A stretch of 14,682 nucleotides of DNA from Spirochaetaceae bacterium (GCA_030643345.1 DAOWMA010000012.1:1-14682), one strand, 5' to 3'; numbered from the stretch's first letter, positions 1-7,394 are shown. The notes: generated by a model from the sequence alone, not told the origin. Program-made: numbers and translations.

Positions 1-116
1 CAGGTGACCTTGGAAACTCCAATTACATCAATACCATGCTCTTCACAGAAATCTACAATAACTCTTGTATTATCTTCAATCTTTTTTAGGTTTACAGTAA
101 TAACCGGTCCTGACAT
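1..116 (-). CDS. orr: Ornithine racemase, N-terminal fragment
   Basis: Partial gene: 38 codons from an ATG at 116 to the window edge. The peptide begins MSGPVITVNLKKIEDNTRVI and ends GVSKVT. This matches the start of alanine-racemase-N-domain (fold-type III PLP) proteins, with the lysine of the V-S/T-K motif (K36) as the expected Schiff-base residue. Known family members in this context convert L-ornithine to D-ornithine, the substrate of OraSE. A good ribosome binding site (AGGAGAAA) precedes the ATG, and the gene starts 24 nt after the stop of the GlmL-like gene, so it is the distal gene of the operon as far as can be seen. The ornithine assignment rests mainly on operon context, because the fold family also includes YggS-like proteins. 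Confidence 0.82.
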   Translation of the reverse strand, partial: MSGPVITVNLKKIEDNTRVIVDFCEEHGIDVIGVSKVT

Positions 117-140
117 TATGCTTTCTCCTGAAGTCTGACT

Positions 141-1538
141 TTATTCATTTGATAATCCAAGGCTTTGTTTGATTAGTTTAACTGCTGCATCCGGGTATTG
201 TTTTGAAAGAACGCCAAGACTGGCCATTGTATAATTCTTATCCAGGAGAAACTTTATACCTTCTCCAGGATAGAGTTTTTTACGCGGGGAATTAGTAATC
301 ATTTTCTGCATGATCTCTATTCCTCCCATTAATCGTGTCAGGGCCCCGCCGGTACCTATACAGTATTTAACTGCTGTAAGGTCCCGGCCTTCTGCCATTA
401 TGGTTTTACCCCTTGGTCCATACAGGTCTCTGAAAGCCCCTGCATGTCTCCCCAAAGCTGCTGAAGCTGCTGTATAAGTAAGGTCATAAGCTATCTTTTT
501 TTCTTTGTCTGTTGCTGGAACCGGGCTCAGGCCATCTACGATTTTACCAAGGTAATTTCTGTCTTCCTCTGTATATATATCAGTATTTTTCTGATTCCGG
601 AGCATTAGCCGCAGAACATTTTTACGGTTTATATAGATACCCAGGTCCCCTTCTACTGTTCTTTTAGAATAGGGTTCAGGGCTGATAAGAATTCGGTTTA
701 TTTCTTCACTGCCGCTGGTAACTGAATGAATATCAGTTGTTGCGCCTCCCACATCGATTACTATCAGATCACTTGTATTCTCTTTTAGAATTTCAGCCGC
801 CAGCATAACACCACCTGGTGTAGGAACTATCGGACCATCCACCATATCTCTTATGTGTTCCATACCGGGTGCATGAATAATATGGTCCTCAAAAACTGTC
901 TGAATTATTTTTCTGGCAGGTAAAATTTGAAGATCATCAATCCGGGGATAGACATTATCTACAATTATAAGTTTGCCCCTATAGTTTGCAAATATGTTTT
1001 TAATCTCGTTTTGATTCTCTATATTACCTGCATAAATAACTGGTGTTTTAAGTGAGGTAAGGTTTAAGGCGTTATAGATGGCCGTTGAATTTCCCAGAGC
1101 TGTATCTCTTTCCCCAAAATCTACTCCACCGGCAATCATAATGATGTTTGGTTTTATATTTATCATTCGATCGATATCACTCTGCCTCATTTTTCCTGCA
1201 GTTACCTGATGGATATTTGCTCCTGCTCCCAGGGCTGCTTCTTTTGCTGCCTTTACTGTCATATCATAAACCAGCCCATGGACAGTCATCCGCAATCCAC
1301 CGGCGGCACTTGAAGTAGCAAAAAATGAGTTCCAGGAAATTCCTGAAGGCTTGCCGGAAAGTACTTTCTTCAGGTTTTTAATGGCAGAATCCAATCCAAT
1401 ACGCACATCACCTTCTTTAATACTTGTTGTAGCTGAGCCCTGCCCTAAAAATACCGGACTTAAACTATCTATATCATTAAAAGCATTTACCAGAGTAGTA
1501 GTACTGCCAATTTCAGCAACGAGAACATCAATATTCAC
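141..1538 (-). CDS. glmL: MutL/GlmL-like ASKHA ATPase of the ornithine cluster (or-2 type)
   Basis: A 465-residue protein of the MutL/GlmL family found beside B12-dependent mutases. Visible ASKHA-fold motifs are the phosphate-1-like VAEIGSTTT at residues 7-15, the phosphate-2-like IDVGGATTD at 261-269, and the adenosine-type IGTGGALTRL at 394-403. The family role is not firmly established. Position next to OraSE suggests a chaperone or reactivase that exchanges damaged cobalamin, as DdrA-type proteins do for diol dehydratase (inference). The start is GTG at 1538, with AAGGAG (plus-strand positions 1550-1555) about 11 nt upstream. It lies 38 nt after oraE and 24 nt before orr, all on one strand. 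This is not the DNA-repair MutL. Confidence 0.86.
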   Translation of the reverse strand: MNIDVLVAEIGSTTTLVNAFNDIDSLSPVFLGQGSATTSIKEGDVRIGLDSAIKNLKKVLSGKPSGISWNSFFATSSAAGGLRMTVHGLVYDMTVKAAKEAALGAGANIHQVTAGKMRQSDIDRMINIKPNIIMIAGGVDFGERDTALGNSTAIYNALNLTSLKTPVIYAGNIENQNEIKNIFANYRGKLIIVDNVYPRIDDLQILPARKIIQTVFEDHIIHAPGMEHIRDMVDGPIVPTPGGVMLAAEILKENTSDLIVIDVGGATTDIHSVTSGSEEINRILISPEPYSKRTVEGDLGIYINRKNVLRLMLRNQKNTDIYTEEDRNYLGKIVDGLSPVPATDKEKKIAYDLTYTAASAALGRHAGAFRDLYGPRGKTIMAEGRDLTAVKYCIGTGGALTRLMGGIEIMQKMITNSPRKKLYPGEGIKFLLDKNYTMASLGVLSKQYPDAAVKLIKQSLGLSNE

Positions 1539-1576
1539 TATCTTTCTATCTCCTTAAAAGCCTTCAACCTGATAGC

Positions 1577-3901
1577 CTATTTACTTCCCTTCATTTCTTC
1601 TCTTCTTTTCACAAGAAAAGTTGCTACGTTAATTCCTTTTGTTCCACGGCCGAATCCGGCATCTAATCCCTGTTTTGCTGCAATCTCCGGAGATACCTGA
1701 GTGCCGCCTGCAACCAGAATTATCTTATCCCGGATCCCTTTTTCCACACTCAGGTTATGAAGATCTTTCATGTTTTTATAGTGTATATCATCATGGCTGA
1801 TAATGGTAGAAATAAGTATTGCATCAGCATTTGTCTCAATAGCTGCATCGATAAGTTTCTCAAGGGGGACGGAGGTCCCAAGATATTGGCAGTCAATTCC
1901 AAATCCTTCAATACCACCATGCTTAATATCAATAATTTCCCGGAGGCCCACTGAATGTTCATCAGAACCTACTGTTCCTGCAACAATTGTCATAGGTTCG
2001 GATTTTATTATTGACCTGATTTCATCTTCTGTCATAACTTCAGGTTCCGGTGGAATGTCGAGTTTTGCTGTGTCTATTGTAAAATCAACCCTGCCTTTAA
2101 TTTCAACACGTGTACCTTCAGCGGGGTGCATCACTTCCACATTGATCACTTCAACATCAGCAAGACCCATCTTTTTGCCTATTTCAATAGCTGCAAAGGA
2201 TGCCGTTCGTTTATCAGTTGGAAGAAACATTGTTGTCTGAACAATGCCATCTCCCTGCCACTCCATTTCAGGCATGATTTTTGAAGTTTGACGAAGTTCT
2301 TCTGTTCTCTCCATTCGTACATTTACATTGTCTTCTTCATCAAGCTCATCTATAAAAACTATTTTTTCAGGATTCTCGAAAGTTCCACCTCCGATTAGAG
2401 AGGAAGGATTTTTAGCTGCCTCCTCGCCAAATGGAGCAAGGTTGTTGTATCCGAAGTGGGCAGTTACAGGAGCCATATAATCAGCATCTCTTTCATAAAC
2501 TGTCCCGACACCTATTCCTCCATCAATTTTTCTTGAAATACCATCTCCGTTTCGTTCCGGATATTCTCCTGAGTCAACAAAAAAACCCTCTTCTACAGCC
2601 TTGAAATAACCTCCCTCTTTGATCATTTCTTCAAGAAAAAGGATAGCTCTTTCTTTCAATTCTCTTACTTTATTTCCCAGTTCGCTGTTGTGTCTTTTAA
2701 TTTCCAGCATAGTTCCCAGGCCGTCCATTCCCGCAAAGGCCTGCTTTGCTGTATCGGTTCCTTCCATATTATAGATATGCCATGGTACATTTCTCCCTTC
2801 GTCGGGAGTAATTGTTGACTGAATATCAGCAGAGGTAAGTTCAGAGATTAAAAGATTTAATGTGTGGGAAACAGTTGCTTCTCTGGTGGATGAGCTCATG
2901 TATTTTGTATTCTGCTGGGCTCTCATTCTGTAATCTTTAAAAAGTTCCCTTAGAGCTACAGCGTAAGGAAGGTCCATTCGCATACAAGGTGCAGGAGGAG
3001 ATGTGGGGGGTACAGTGGAGAGGCAGATATTTTCTTTTTTTATCCCTGCCTTAACTGAAAATATGCAGTTAATACCGTGCTGTACCATTAATTCAGGCAT
3101 TACCTTCCATGCCTCCCTTGCTGTGGCATTTGCATTGTGTGCACCGTCTATCTGGGCAATTCCGGCCCAGGCAATCATCTTTTTTGCCACAGCCGCATCT
3201 ACAAAACTTCTTACCATATTTATATTTCGGTAAATTACATTGTACTGGGGATCCTGATGAGCACCATTAATACCTTCTTCAGCAAACATTACTGCCATTT
3301 CCGGTCCGGCAACACCGCTTATGTAGGAGTGGTAATTAATTGGTCTTCCCACTTCATCTTCTATTAAGTCGAGGGCCTTCCTCTGTGCTCTTATCTGTTT
3401 TCTTGTTATTGGCACACCACCAATACCTTGGGGGGTCCCTTCGATAAGCCCTTCCATGTGGCTCTGGCCGGCTGTTCGTATTACCATAAGATGGTCCGCA
3501 CCATGCCATGCTGCCATTCTCATGCGACGGATATCATCTTCGAATCTTCCGGAGGCAATCTCTGTTGTTATGGAACACCCTGGCTGAGGATCTATATCGT
3601 TGAAGTAGTGTGCGGCAGGGAGGGGGACGGAGTTCTCGAGGTTTTGTGAGGTTTCCAGGTAATCGAATTTCCCTATCCGTTGGGGCGATTCATGAATCGC
3701 CCTTACTATGCCCTCTATATTATTGTGTGTGCCATCTTCTGAAGAGGAGATGCGAGGCCTTGTGTCTGTACCGGAAGACCGCCAGATCCAGTTGCGTCTT
3801 CTTGGGTGGTAGTTTTCGAGATCTTTCAGGATGTTTTCGATATCCAGTTTTTCGTTTGGTTTTAGAGACGCAAGATTTTGCGTCTTTACGGATTTATCCA
3901 T
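1577..3901 (-). CDS. oraE: D-ornithine 4,5-aminomutase, large (E) subunit
   Basis: Catalytic subunit of the adenosylcobalamin- and PLP-dependent mutase that turns D-ornithine into (2R,4S)-2,4-diaminopentanoate. From the ATG at 3901 it is 774 residues. The C-terminal Rossmann domain carries the B12 motif DEHSVG (His649 as base-off/His-on ligand), and 11 residues on, Lys660 in DIKHGG is the PLP lysine. The equivalents in C. sticklandii are His618 and Lys629, so about 31 extra residues lie upstream. The TIM-barrel region is intact, for example EIASGRFEDD, GTPQGIGGVPITRKQ and DGAHNANATAREAW. The start at 3901 has GGGAG 9-10 nt upstream and overlaps the oraS stop by 8 nt; an in-frame ATG at 3928 is less likely. 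The N-terminus contains several palindromic-repeat insertions (positions 3866-3885, 3748-3767, 3683-3702), listed separately. Confidence 0.96.
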   Translation of the reverse strand: MDKSVKTQNLASLKPNEKLDIENILKDLENYHPRRRNWIWRSSGTDTRPRISSSEDGTHNNIEGIVRAIHESPQRIGKFDYLETSQNLENSVPLPAAHYFNDIDPQPGCSITTEIASGRFEDDIRRMRMAAWHGADHLMVIRTAGQSHMEGLIEGTPQGIGGVPITRKQIRAQRKALDLIEDEVGRPINYHSYISGVAGPEMAVMFAEEGINGAHQDPQYNVIYRNINMVRSFVDAAVAKKMIAWAGIAQIDGAHNANATAREAWKVMPELMVQHGINCIFSVKAGIKKENICLSTVPPTSPPAPCMRMDLPYAVALRELFKDYRMRAQQNTKYMSSSTREATVSHTLNLLISELTSADIQSTITPDEGRNVPWHIYNMEGTDTAKQAFAGMDGLGTMLEIKRHNSELGNKVRELKERAILFLEEMIKEGGYFKAVEEGFFVDSGEYPERNGDGISRKIDGGIGVGTVYERDADYMAPVTAHFGYNNLAPFGEEAAKNPSSLIGGGTFENPEKIVFIDELDEEDNVNVRMERTEELRQTSKIMPEMEWQGDGIVQTTMFLPTDKRTASFAAIEIGKKMGLADVEVINVEVMHPAEGTRVEIKGRVDFTIDTAKLDIPPEPEVMTEDEIRSIIKSEPMTIVAGTVGSDEHSVGLREIIDIKHGGIEGFGIDCQYLGTSVPLEKLIDAAIETNADAILISTIISHDDIHYKNMKDLHNLSVEKGIRDKIILVAGGTQVSPEIAAKQGLDAGFGRGTKGINVATFLVKRREEMKGSK
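3683..3702. repeat. Second palindrome family, inside oraE
   Basis: GGGCGATTCATGAATCGCCC, a perfect 20-bp palindrome, encoding RAIHESP in the OraE N-terminal arm. Palindromes of this kind are dispersed in many bacterial genomes, which is general recollection and not checked here. Confidence 0.75.
3748..3767. repeat. Degenerate palindromic repeat copy 3, inside oraE
   Basis: AGATGCGAGGCCTTGTGTCT differs from copy 2 at four positions, all transitions. It is read in a different codon phase, contributing to GTDTRPRIS in the OraE N-terminal arm. Confidence 0.6.
3866..3885. repeat. Palindromic repeat copy 1, inside the oraE 5' end
   Basis: AGACGCAAGATTTTGCGTCT: 8-bp arms and a 4-nt loop. In the oraE frame it encodes the core of VKTQNLAS, residues 5-12 of the protein from the 3901 start. 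Flanked by TTTAC on the oraE-start side, as in copy 2. Confidence 0.8.
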
Positions 3902-4307
3902 TAGATCTGTCTCCCTGTTGAGACGCAAGGCTTTGCGTCTTTACTTTAAAAAGGCTATCTACCTCATCCCAGAGTTTCCCTTCTGATAGTTGTAATCCGG
4001 CTTCTCTTATATCAATATTTTTAGCTTTTGCAGCCTTATAAACAATATGCCCGGCACCTTTCCCCATAAGACCATGATCCATTACCTGTTTCACTATGGC
4101 TGTAGATTCAAGACTGGAAAAACCCATTCGGAGTAGAACTGAGCGTTCAATGGATGGACTTGTATGGGTTTCTGCAAGTTTAACTACCGGATCCATCAGT
4201 TTTTCTGTTAATTCCCAGAATCTTGCTTCCAGCTGTTCTTCTGTCAGCTCTTTTAAATGTTCTCTTCGTTCCAGATAATCGTCTGGTCGCTCCATTGCTC
4301 TTTCCAT
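3894..4307 (-). CDS. oraS: D-ornithine 4,5-aminomutase, small (S) subunit
   Basis: Small subunit of the D-ornithine aminomutase, 137 residues against roughly 120 in C. sticklandii. The conserved core TPSIERSVLLRMGFSSLE-type segment is present here as SPSIERSVLLRMGFSSLES, followed by GLMGKGAGHIVYK. It binds OraE and is needed for the assembled enzyme; it has no cofactor motif of its own. Beyond the usual end (WDEVDSLFK) there is a tail VKTQSLASQQGDRSNG, whose first half is encoded by a palindromic repeat at 3921-3940. Two starts are possible: 4307, with AAAGGAA upstream, and 4295, which aligns with the usual family start. It begins 24 nt after ortB and overlaps oraE by 8 nt, so the two subunits are probably translationally coupled. 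Confidence 0.94.
   Translation of the reverse strand: MERAMERPDDYLERREHLKELTEEQLEARFWELTEKLMDPVVKLAETHTSPSIERSVLLRMGFSSLESTAIVKQVMDHGLMGKGAGHIVYKAAKAKNIDIREAGLQLSEGKLWDEVDSLFKVKTQSLASQQGDRSNG
3921..3940. repeat. Palindromic repeat copy 2, at the oraS 3' end
   Basis: AGACGCAAGGCTTTGCGTCT, identical to copy 1 except in the loop. It encodes VKTQSLAS of the OraS tail in the same codon phase as copy 1 does in OraE. The rest of the new OraS tail doubles as the oraE ribosome binding region. Confidence 0.8.
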
Positions 4308-4331
4308 TAATGTTTCCTTTACTGCTTCATT

Positions 4332-5747
4332 TTATGGCTCAATATCTTTAATGAATTCTTTAACTGTTTTAGTGCTGCTTTTTGTTTCATCAGCTAGAAA
4401 CTGAATATCTTTATCTGTAAGTTTTTTCTGGTTTTCAGTATTTATTGCTTCCAGACTATGTTTAATCAGGGATTTTCTTAGTTTATCAAGATCCAGATCC
4501 TGGACTTTTATTAGAGATGGATGTGAGGGTAGTACTATGGATTTCCCGGGAACTTCCTCTTTTGGGTTTCCCAGACTAATCTCTATACCATTGTTTCGTG
4601 CAAATGAAAGTTGGGGCTGGATGTGCTTTCCTGCTCCGGTATATTCAGTTTCCTGAACAATAATAGTCTGATCTTTATCCATACTCTGGGAAATTACAAA
4701 AGCTGCTGCTAATGAGATGTTCCCGGCAGGACCTCTTTCCAGTCCTTCCAGCTGAGCCAGGGCTTCGGTCATGTAAAAAACTTCTCCCTGATTTACGGTT
4801 ATATATCTGTCCATATATCTCAGGGGGCGTGCTGCAGATCTTGGTACATCAGATCTGTCCGGTACCGTTGTAAAAGGAATTCCAAAACCTGTATGCCCGG
4901 TTGTAAAGGATTTTTTGTTGAAGTCTCTGTCACTGGCCATATGGAGACCCTTAAGGTTTACACTTGCAGCGATTATTTCTGTTTTATCTGCCCCGGCTTT
5001 TATCAATCCTCTGGCAGTCCCGGTTAGATTTCCACCGCCTGCATTTGTTATAACAACGGCATCAGGATTTTCCCCTGTAAGATCTATCATCTGCCGGCTT
5101 AGCTCGTACCCCAGGGTTTCTACACCGGCAATTCCGAAGGGTGTATACAGAGATGCATTGAAGTAGCCTGTCTCTTCAAGAAGTTTAAGAAATGTGTAAA
5201 AAAGCTCAGGTCCAACAGAGAGTTGAACAACCTCTGCACCAAAGGCTTCACATTTGCGGGCTTTCTCAATAATTTCCGGTTGTCCCTTTCCTTCTGAATC
5301 GTAACATTCCTGAACAATTATACAGTTCAAGCTTCGCATTGCTGCCTGACTGGCTACTGCGGCACCGTAGTTACCGCTGGTAGCAGCAATTACACCTTTG
5401 AACCCGAGTTTTTTTGCATGGTAGACAGCAGTTGCTGCTCTTCTGGCTTTGAAACTGCCGGAGGGGTTGGATGCTTCATCCTTGAGGAAAATTCTTGCTC
5501 CCTTCCCGGCAGGAGCAAGAGATCTTGCCAGGCTTGTCAGGTTTCGGAGTTCGTACATTGGAGTATTCCCAACACCTGTTTCTTCCTGTATTTCCCTTAT
5601 CTCATCCAGACTGTATCCAACTTTCTTCATCATCTCTTCAAAATCAAAGGCAATAGATCCTGATTCAAAGAGTGAGTAATCAATACCTACGGATTTCTTC
5701 ATAATCTCGTTTTTTCTTTCCATCAGGTCAAGGTAGTTGTTATTCAT
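4332..5747 (-). CDS. ortB: 2-amino-4-oxopentanoate thiolase, beta (PLP) subunit
   Basis: A 471-residue fold-type II PLP enzyme resembling threonine synthase. The PLP lysine is K100 in NPSGSFKARRA. SGNYGAA at about 124-130 and the glycine-rich NAGGGNLTGTARG are the usual cofactor-binding loops. With OrtA it performs the CoA-dependent thiolysis of 2-amino-4-oxopentanoate to alanine and acetyl-CoA, the last step of oxidative ornithine fermentation. The start ATG at 5747 overlaps the ortA stop as ATGA, with GGGAG about 10 nt upstream inside ortA, so coupled translation is likely. Operon position between ortA and oraS separates it from a true threonine synthase. Identification combines fold-type motifs with this conserved gene order. 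Confidence 0.94.
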   Translation of the reverse strand: MNNNYLDLMERKNEIMKKSVGIDYSLFESGSIAFDFEEMMKKVGYSLDEIREIQEETGVGNTPMYELRNLTSLARSLAPAGKGARIFLKDEASNPSGSFKARRAATAVYHAKKLGFKGVIAATSGNYGAAVASQAAMRSLNCIIVQECYDSEGKGQPEIIEKARKCEAFGAEVVQLSVGPELFYTFLKLLEETGYFNASLYTPFGIAGVETLGYELSRQMIDLTGENPDAVVITNAGGGNLTGTARGLIKAGADKTEIIAASVNLKGLHMASDRDFNKKSFTTGHTGFGIPFTTVPDRSDVPRSAARPLRYMDRYITVNQGEVFYMTEALAQLEGLERGPAGNISLAAAFVISQSMDKDQTIIVQETEYTGAGKHIQPQLSFARNNGIEISLGNPKEEVPGKSIVLPSHPSLIKVQDLDLDKLRKSLIKHSLEAINTENQKKLTDKDIQFLADETKSSTKTVKEFIKDIEP

Positions 5748-6049
5748 TTGGTTATTTCTCCCATTAGAACCTTAAGCTGTTTATCAATCATAACTATTTC
5801 CGGAACAAATTCTCCAAAATTATGGTCATAGGAGGGATTCGTCTCAAAGAGATTCCCAGTTAGCTTTCTACCTGTAATTGTTTCGATTTTTACTTTTTCC
5901 CCAATATCAGCTTTATCAGAGATTAAAAATCCCTTATCCCAAAGCTCGTAAGGTACTTTAGCTGTATCATCAGGAATCCCGGGAGCTCTGGCACCAGCCT
6001 CCATTAAAATAGAATGAATTCTAACCCAATCACCCTTTTTCGCTGTCAT
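5744..6049 (-). CDS. ortA: 2-amino-4-oxopentanoate thiolase, alpha subunit
   Basis: Small partner of OrtB, 101 residues from the ATG at 6049 (MTAKKGDWVRIHSILMEAG). The family begins with the KKGDWV segment and runs about 100 residues. KVPYELWDKGF, TGRKLTGNL and the C-terminal FGEFVPEI segment are recognisable. The start at 6049 is chosen because AAAGGTGG lies just upstream and it matches the family start. An in-frame ATG at 6067 would add six residues (MTKGGI), but it lies just downstream of a heptamer repeat and has only a weak ribosome binding site. Its precise part in the thiolase complex is not deducible from sequence. It overlaps ortB by 4 nt. Confidence 0.9.
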   Translation of the reverse strand: MTAKKGDWVRIHSILMEAGARAPGIPDDTAKVPYELWDKGFLISDKADIGEKVKIETITGRKLTGNLFETNPSYDHNFGEFVPEIVMIDKQLKVLMGEITK

Positions 6050-6075
6050 AATCCCACCTTTAGTCATATTCTCTA

Positions 6076-6096
6076 CTGCTCACTACTCACTGTTTA
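6076..6096. repeat. Three degenerate heptamers at the ord/ortA junction
   Basis: CTGCTCA, CTACTCA and CTGTTTA stand end to end on the plus strand, and a fourth partial unit (CTGA) follows. The ord stop codon (6094-6096) falls inside the third unit. Short heptanucleotide tandem repeats of this style occur in several bacterial genomes. Here the array fills the gap before ortA, just upstream of a spare upstream ATG at 6067. Confidence 0.5.
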
Positions 6097-7164
6097 CTGA
6101 TCTATCCTGTCTCTCATATCGCCCATAATTGCTCTTGGAACCGGAAGATCAAGCATTGTTTTTAACCCCGGAGAGGCGTTTATAATCTGGGGGATCATGT
6201 TTACGCACATGGCGATTGTACCGATTCCACCGGGTACTTCAGGTTTAATGGAAAGGTTGATATTTGGAATTCCCTGTATGGTCACGTAATCTCCTGTATC
6301 TGTACCCTCCAGTTCCGGTTCAATCTGCTGGGGATGGACCATCTCTACTTTCAGTTTCCCATCAACATAACCGTATCCGTTCATACTGCAGCCGGCTACA
6401 TTTCCAGCCTCTACTTCAATATATTTTGTTTTTCGTGGTACGGACGTTATTATTGGTTTCTGGGTCTGCTGTACTTTGCTGCTTAGTTTCCAGCCAATCG
6501 CATCTGTAATCATTCCCACAGATTCGTTGAAACCTACATGTCCTGCCAGAGATCCATCATTGACTCCATTAATAAAGGCTTCCTTCGTAAGGCCTACTCC
6601 CTGTTCCTCCATTACTGCAGGACCAAAGGGAGATAGACTGTTAACACGTTCAGCTTTAATATGATTTACATCAATACTGGCACCAGTCATTAGTACAACA
6701 AGAAGATCCATTATCAGTCCAGGATTTATCCCTGTTCCCAGGACAGATACACCATTTGCTTTTGCTATTTTATCCATTTGAGCTGTAAGTTCAGGTTCCG
6801 ATGCTGCAGGGTAGGCCATCTCTTCGGCTGTAGATACAACATTAAGTTTATTTTCCAGGAGATAAACTATTTTTTTATACGCTTTTTTTGTAAAGGAATC
6901 TGTTGCAAGAAGAACAACATCTGCACATCCCGGGGATACTATATCTTCAATTTTTTCTTTTATTATTATTTCAGGATGATTAATATTATCAGTATTAGCG
7001 ATGTTCCCACTGGCTTTCAGAATATTTAACATCTCTTTGCCCTTTCGCCTGGGATGAGAATCACAGATTCCGGTAATTTCTACACCTGTTTTCCCAAGAA
7101 GCATTTCTGCCATTCCGCTTCCCATGGCTCCGAAACCCCAAATTATTATCTTGATTTTATCCAT
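6094..7164 (-). CDS. ord: 2,4-diaminopentanoate dehydrogenase
   Basis: First gene of the ornithine operon, 356 residues. It has an N-terminal Rossmann motif GFGAMG at residues 10-15 and a dihydrodipicolinate-reductase-like layout. It oxidatively deaminates 2,4-diaminopentanoate to 2-amino-4-oxopentanoate with NAD(P)+, releasing ammonia. The start ATG at 7164 has a strong AAGGAGA site (complement of 7171-7177). Directly upstream lies a 37-nt hairpin element shared with the arginine deiminase gene, and beyond it a promoter with an operator-like dyad. The TAA stop lies inside a short heptamer repeat. The function call rests on family resemblance together with the downstream ortAB-oraSE genes. 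Confidence 0.94.
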   Translation of the reverse strand: MDKIKIIIWGFGAMGSGMAEMLLGKTGVEITGICDSHPRRKGKEMLNILKASGNIANTDNINHPEIIIKEKIEDIVSPGCADVVLLATDSFTKKAYKKIVYLLENKLNVVSTAEEMAYPAASEPELTAQMDKIAKANGVSVLGTGINPGLIMDLLVVLMTGASIDVNHIKAERVNSLSPFGPAVMEEQGVGLTKEAFINGVNDGSLAGHVGFNESVGMITDAIGWKLSSKVQQTQKPIITSVPRKTKYIEVEAGNVAGCSMNGYGYVDGKLKVEMVHPQQIEPELEGTDTGDYVTIQGIPNINLSIKPEVPGGIGTIAMCVNMIPQIINASPGLKTMLDLPVPRAIMGDMRDRIDQ

Positions 7165-7177
7165 TTATATCTCCTTA

Positions 7178-7214
7178 GGATGCATAGGCGAGCAGCAAAC
7201 TTGTTTGCGACCAG
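7178..7214 (-). promoter_or_regulatory. 37-nt hairpin leader element before ord
   Basis: On the minus strand the element runs from CTGGTCG to CTATGCATCC and ends right against the AAGGAG of ord. Its core GCAAAC-AA-GTTTGC is a perfect 6-bp stem with a tight 2-nt gap. An element of the same length at 10155-10191, in the same position relative to the arginine deiminase ribosome binding site, matches at 31 of 37 positions. Four of the six differences are two compensatory pairs in the stem. It may be a structured mRNA leader or a dispersed hairpin repeat. Confidence 0.6.
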
Positions 7215-7228
7215 CCCGTTTTGTGTTG

Positions 7229-7246
7229 TTACTATTGTAGTAGTAA
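7229..7246. promoter_or_regulatory. Operator-like dyad in the ord promoter
   Basis: TTACTA-N6-TAGTAA. It begins 2 nt downstream of the -10 box of the ord promoter, so it would cover the transcription start, a usual repressor position. The longer form GTTACTATT..AGTAGTAA recurs almost exactly at 10020-10038 before the arginine deiminase gene. The regulator is unknown. Confidence 0.55.
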
Positions 7247-7248
7247 TA

Positions 7249-7276
7249 AGTATATTAAGTTTGGTTATGTTGTCAA
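7249..7276 (-). promoter_or_regulatory. Sigma-70-type promoter of the ornithine operon
   Basis: On the minus strand: TTGACA (complement of 7271-7276), a 16-nt spacer, then TATACT (complement of 7249-7254). The predicted start is near 7242, giving a leader of roughly 77 nt that contains the operator-like dyad and the hairpin element. Confidence 0.65.
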
Positions 7277-7329
7277 TTCATTAGTATGGAAAAATTAAGA
7301 AACCCCCCAAATATTTTTAAGTACAATTC

Positions 7330-7358
7330 TTGACAAATAGTAATACAAATATTACTAT
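7330..7358 (+). promoter_or_regulatory. Sigma-70-type promoter of the toxin-antitoxin pair
   Basis: TTGACA at 7330-7335, a 17-nt spacer, and TACTAT at 7353-7358. The spacer and the -10 box are covered by a perfect inverted repeat (7336-7359), as expected for an autorepressed toxin-antitoxin operon. Confidence 0.6.
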
Positions 7359-7359
7359 T
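7336..7359. promoter_or_regulatory. Operator: 10-bp perfect inverted repeat in the toxin-antitoxin promoter
   Basis: AATAGTAATA - CAAA - TATTACTATT, arms fully complementary. It fills the -35/-10 spacer and overlaps the -10 box. Its half-site ATAGTAA/TTACTAT is the one found near the ord and arginine deiminase promoters. The simplest reading is an autoregulatory antitoxin operator. Confidence 0.65.
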
Positions 7360-7362
7360 TGA

Positions 7363-7380
7363 TCAGACTAGTCTGACTAG
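7363..7380. promoter_or_regulatory. Overlapping dyads between promoter and antitoxin start
   Basis: TCAGACTAGTCTGA (7363-7376) is a perfect 14-bp palindrome. CTAGTC-T-GACTAG (7368-7380) is a second, overlapping dyad. They lie in the expected 5' end of the antitoxin mRNA, just before the GGGAGG ribosome binding site (7384-7389), and may be a second operator or a small hairpin. Confidence 0.4.
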
Positions 7381-7394
7381 ATAGGGAGGGTAAT

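Noticed and set aside
1803..2240. 145-codon open frame on the plus strand opposite oraE
   Set aside because: It is antisense to strongly conserved oraE sequence, has low-complexity Ser/Ile/Pro composition, and no family resemblance. The same applies to other antisense frames within the operon, such as 3610-3921 and 5418-5679.
7165..7260. Cobalamin riboswitch before the B12-dependent operon
   Set aside because: The leader is only about 77 nt and lacks the B12-box-like conserved core; only the 37-nt hairpin element is present.
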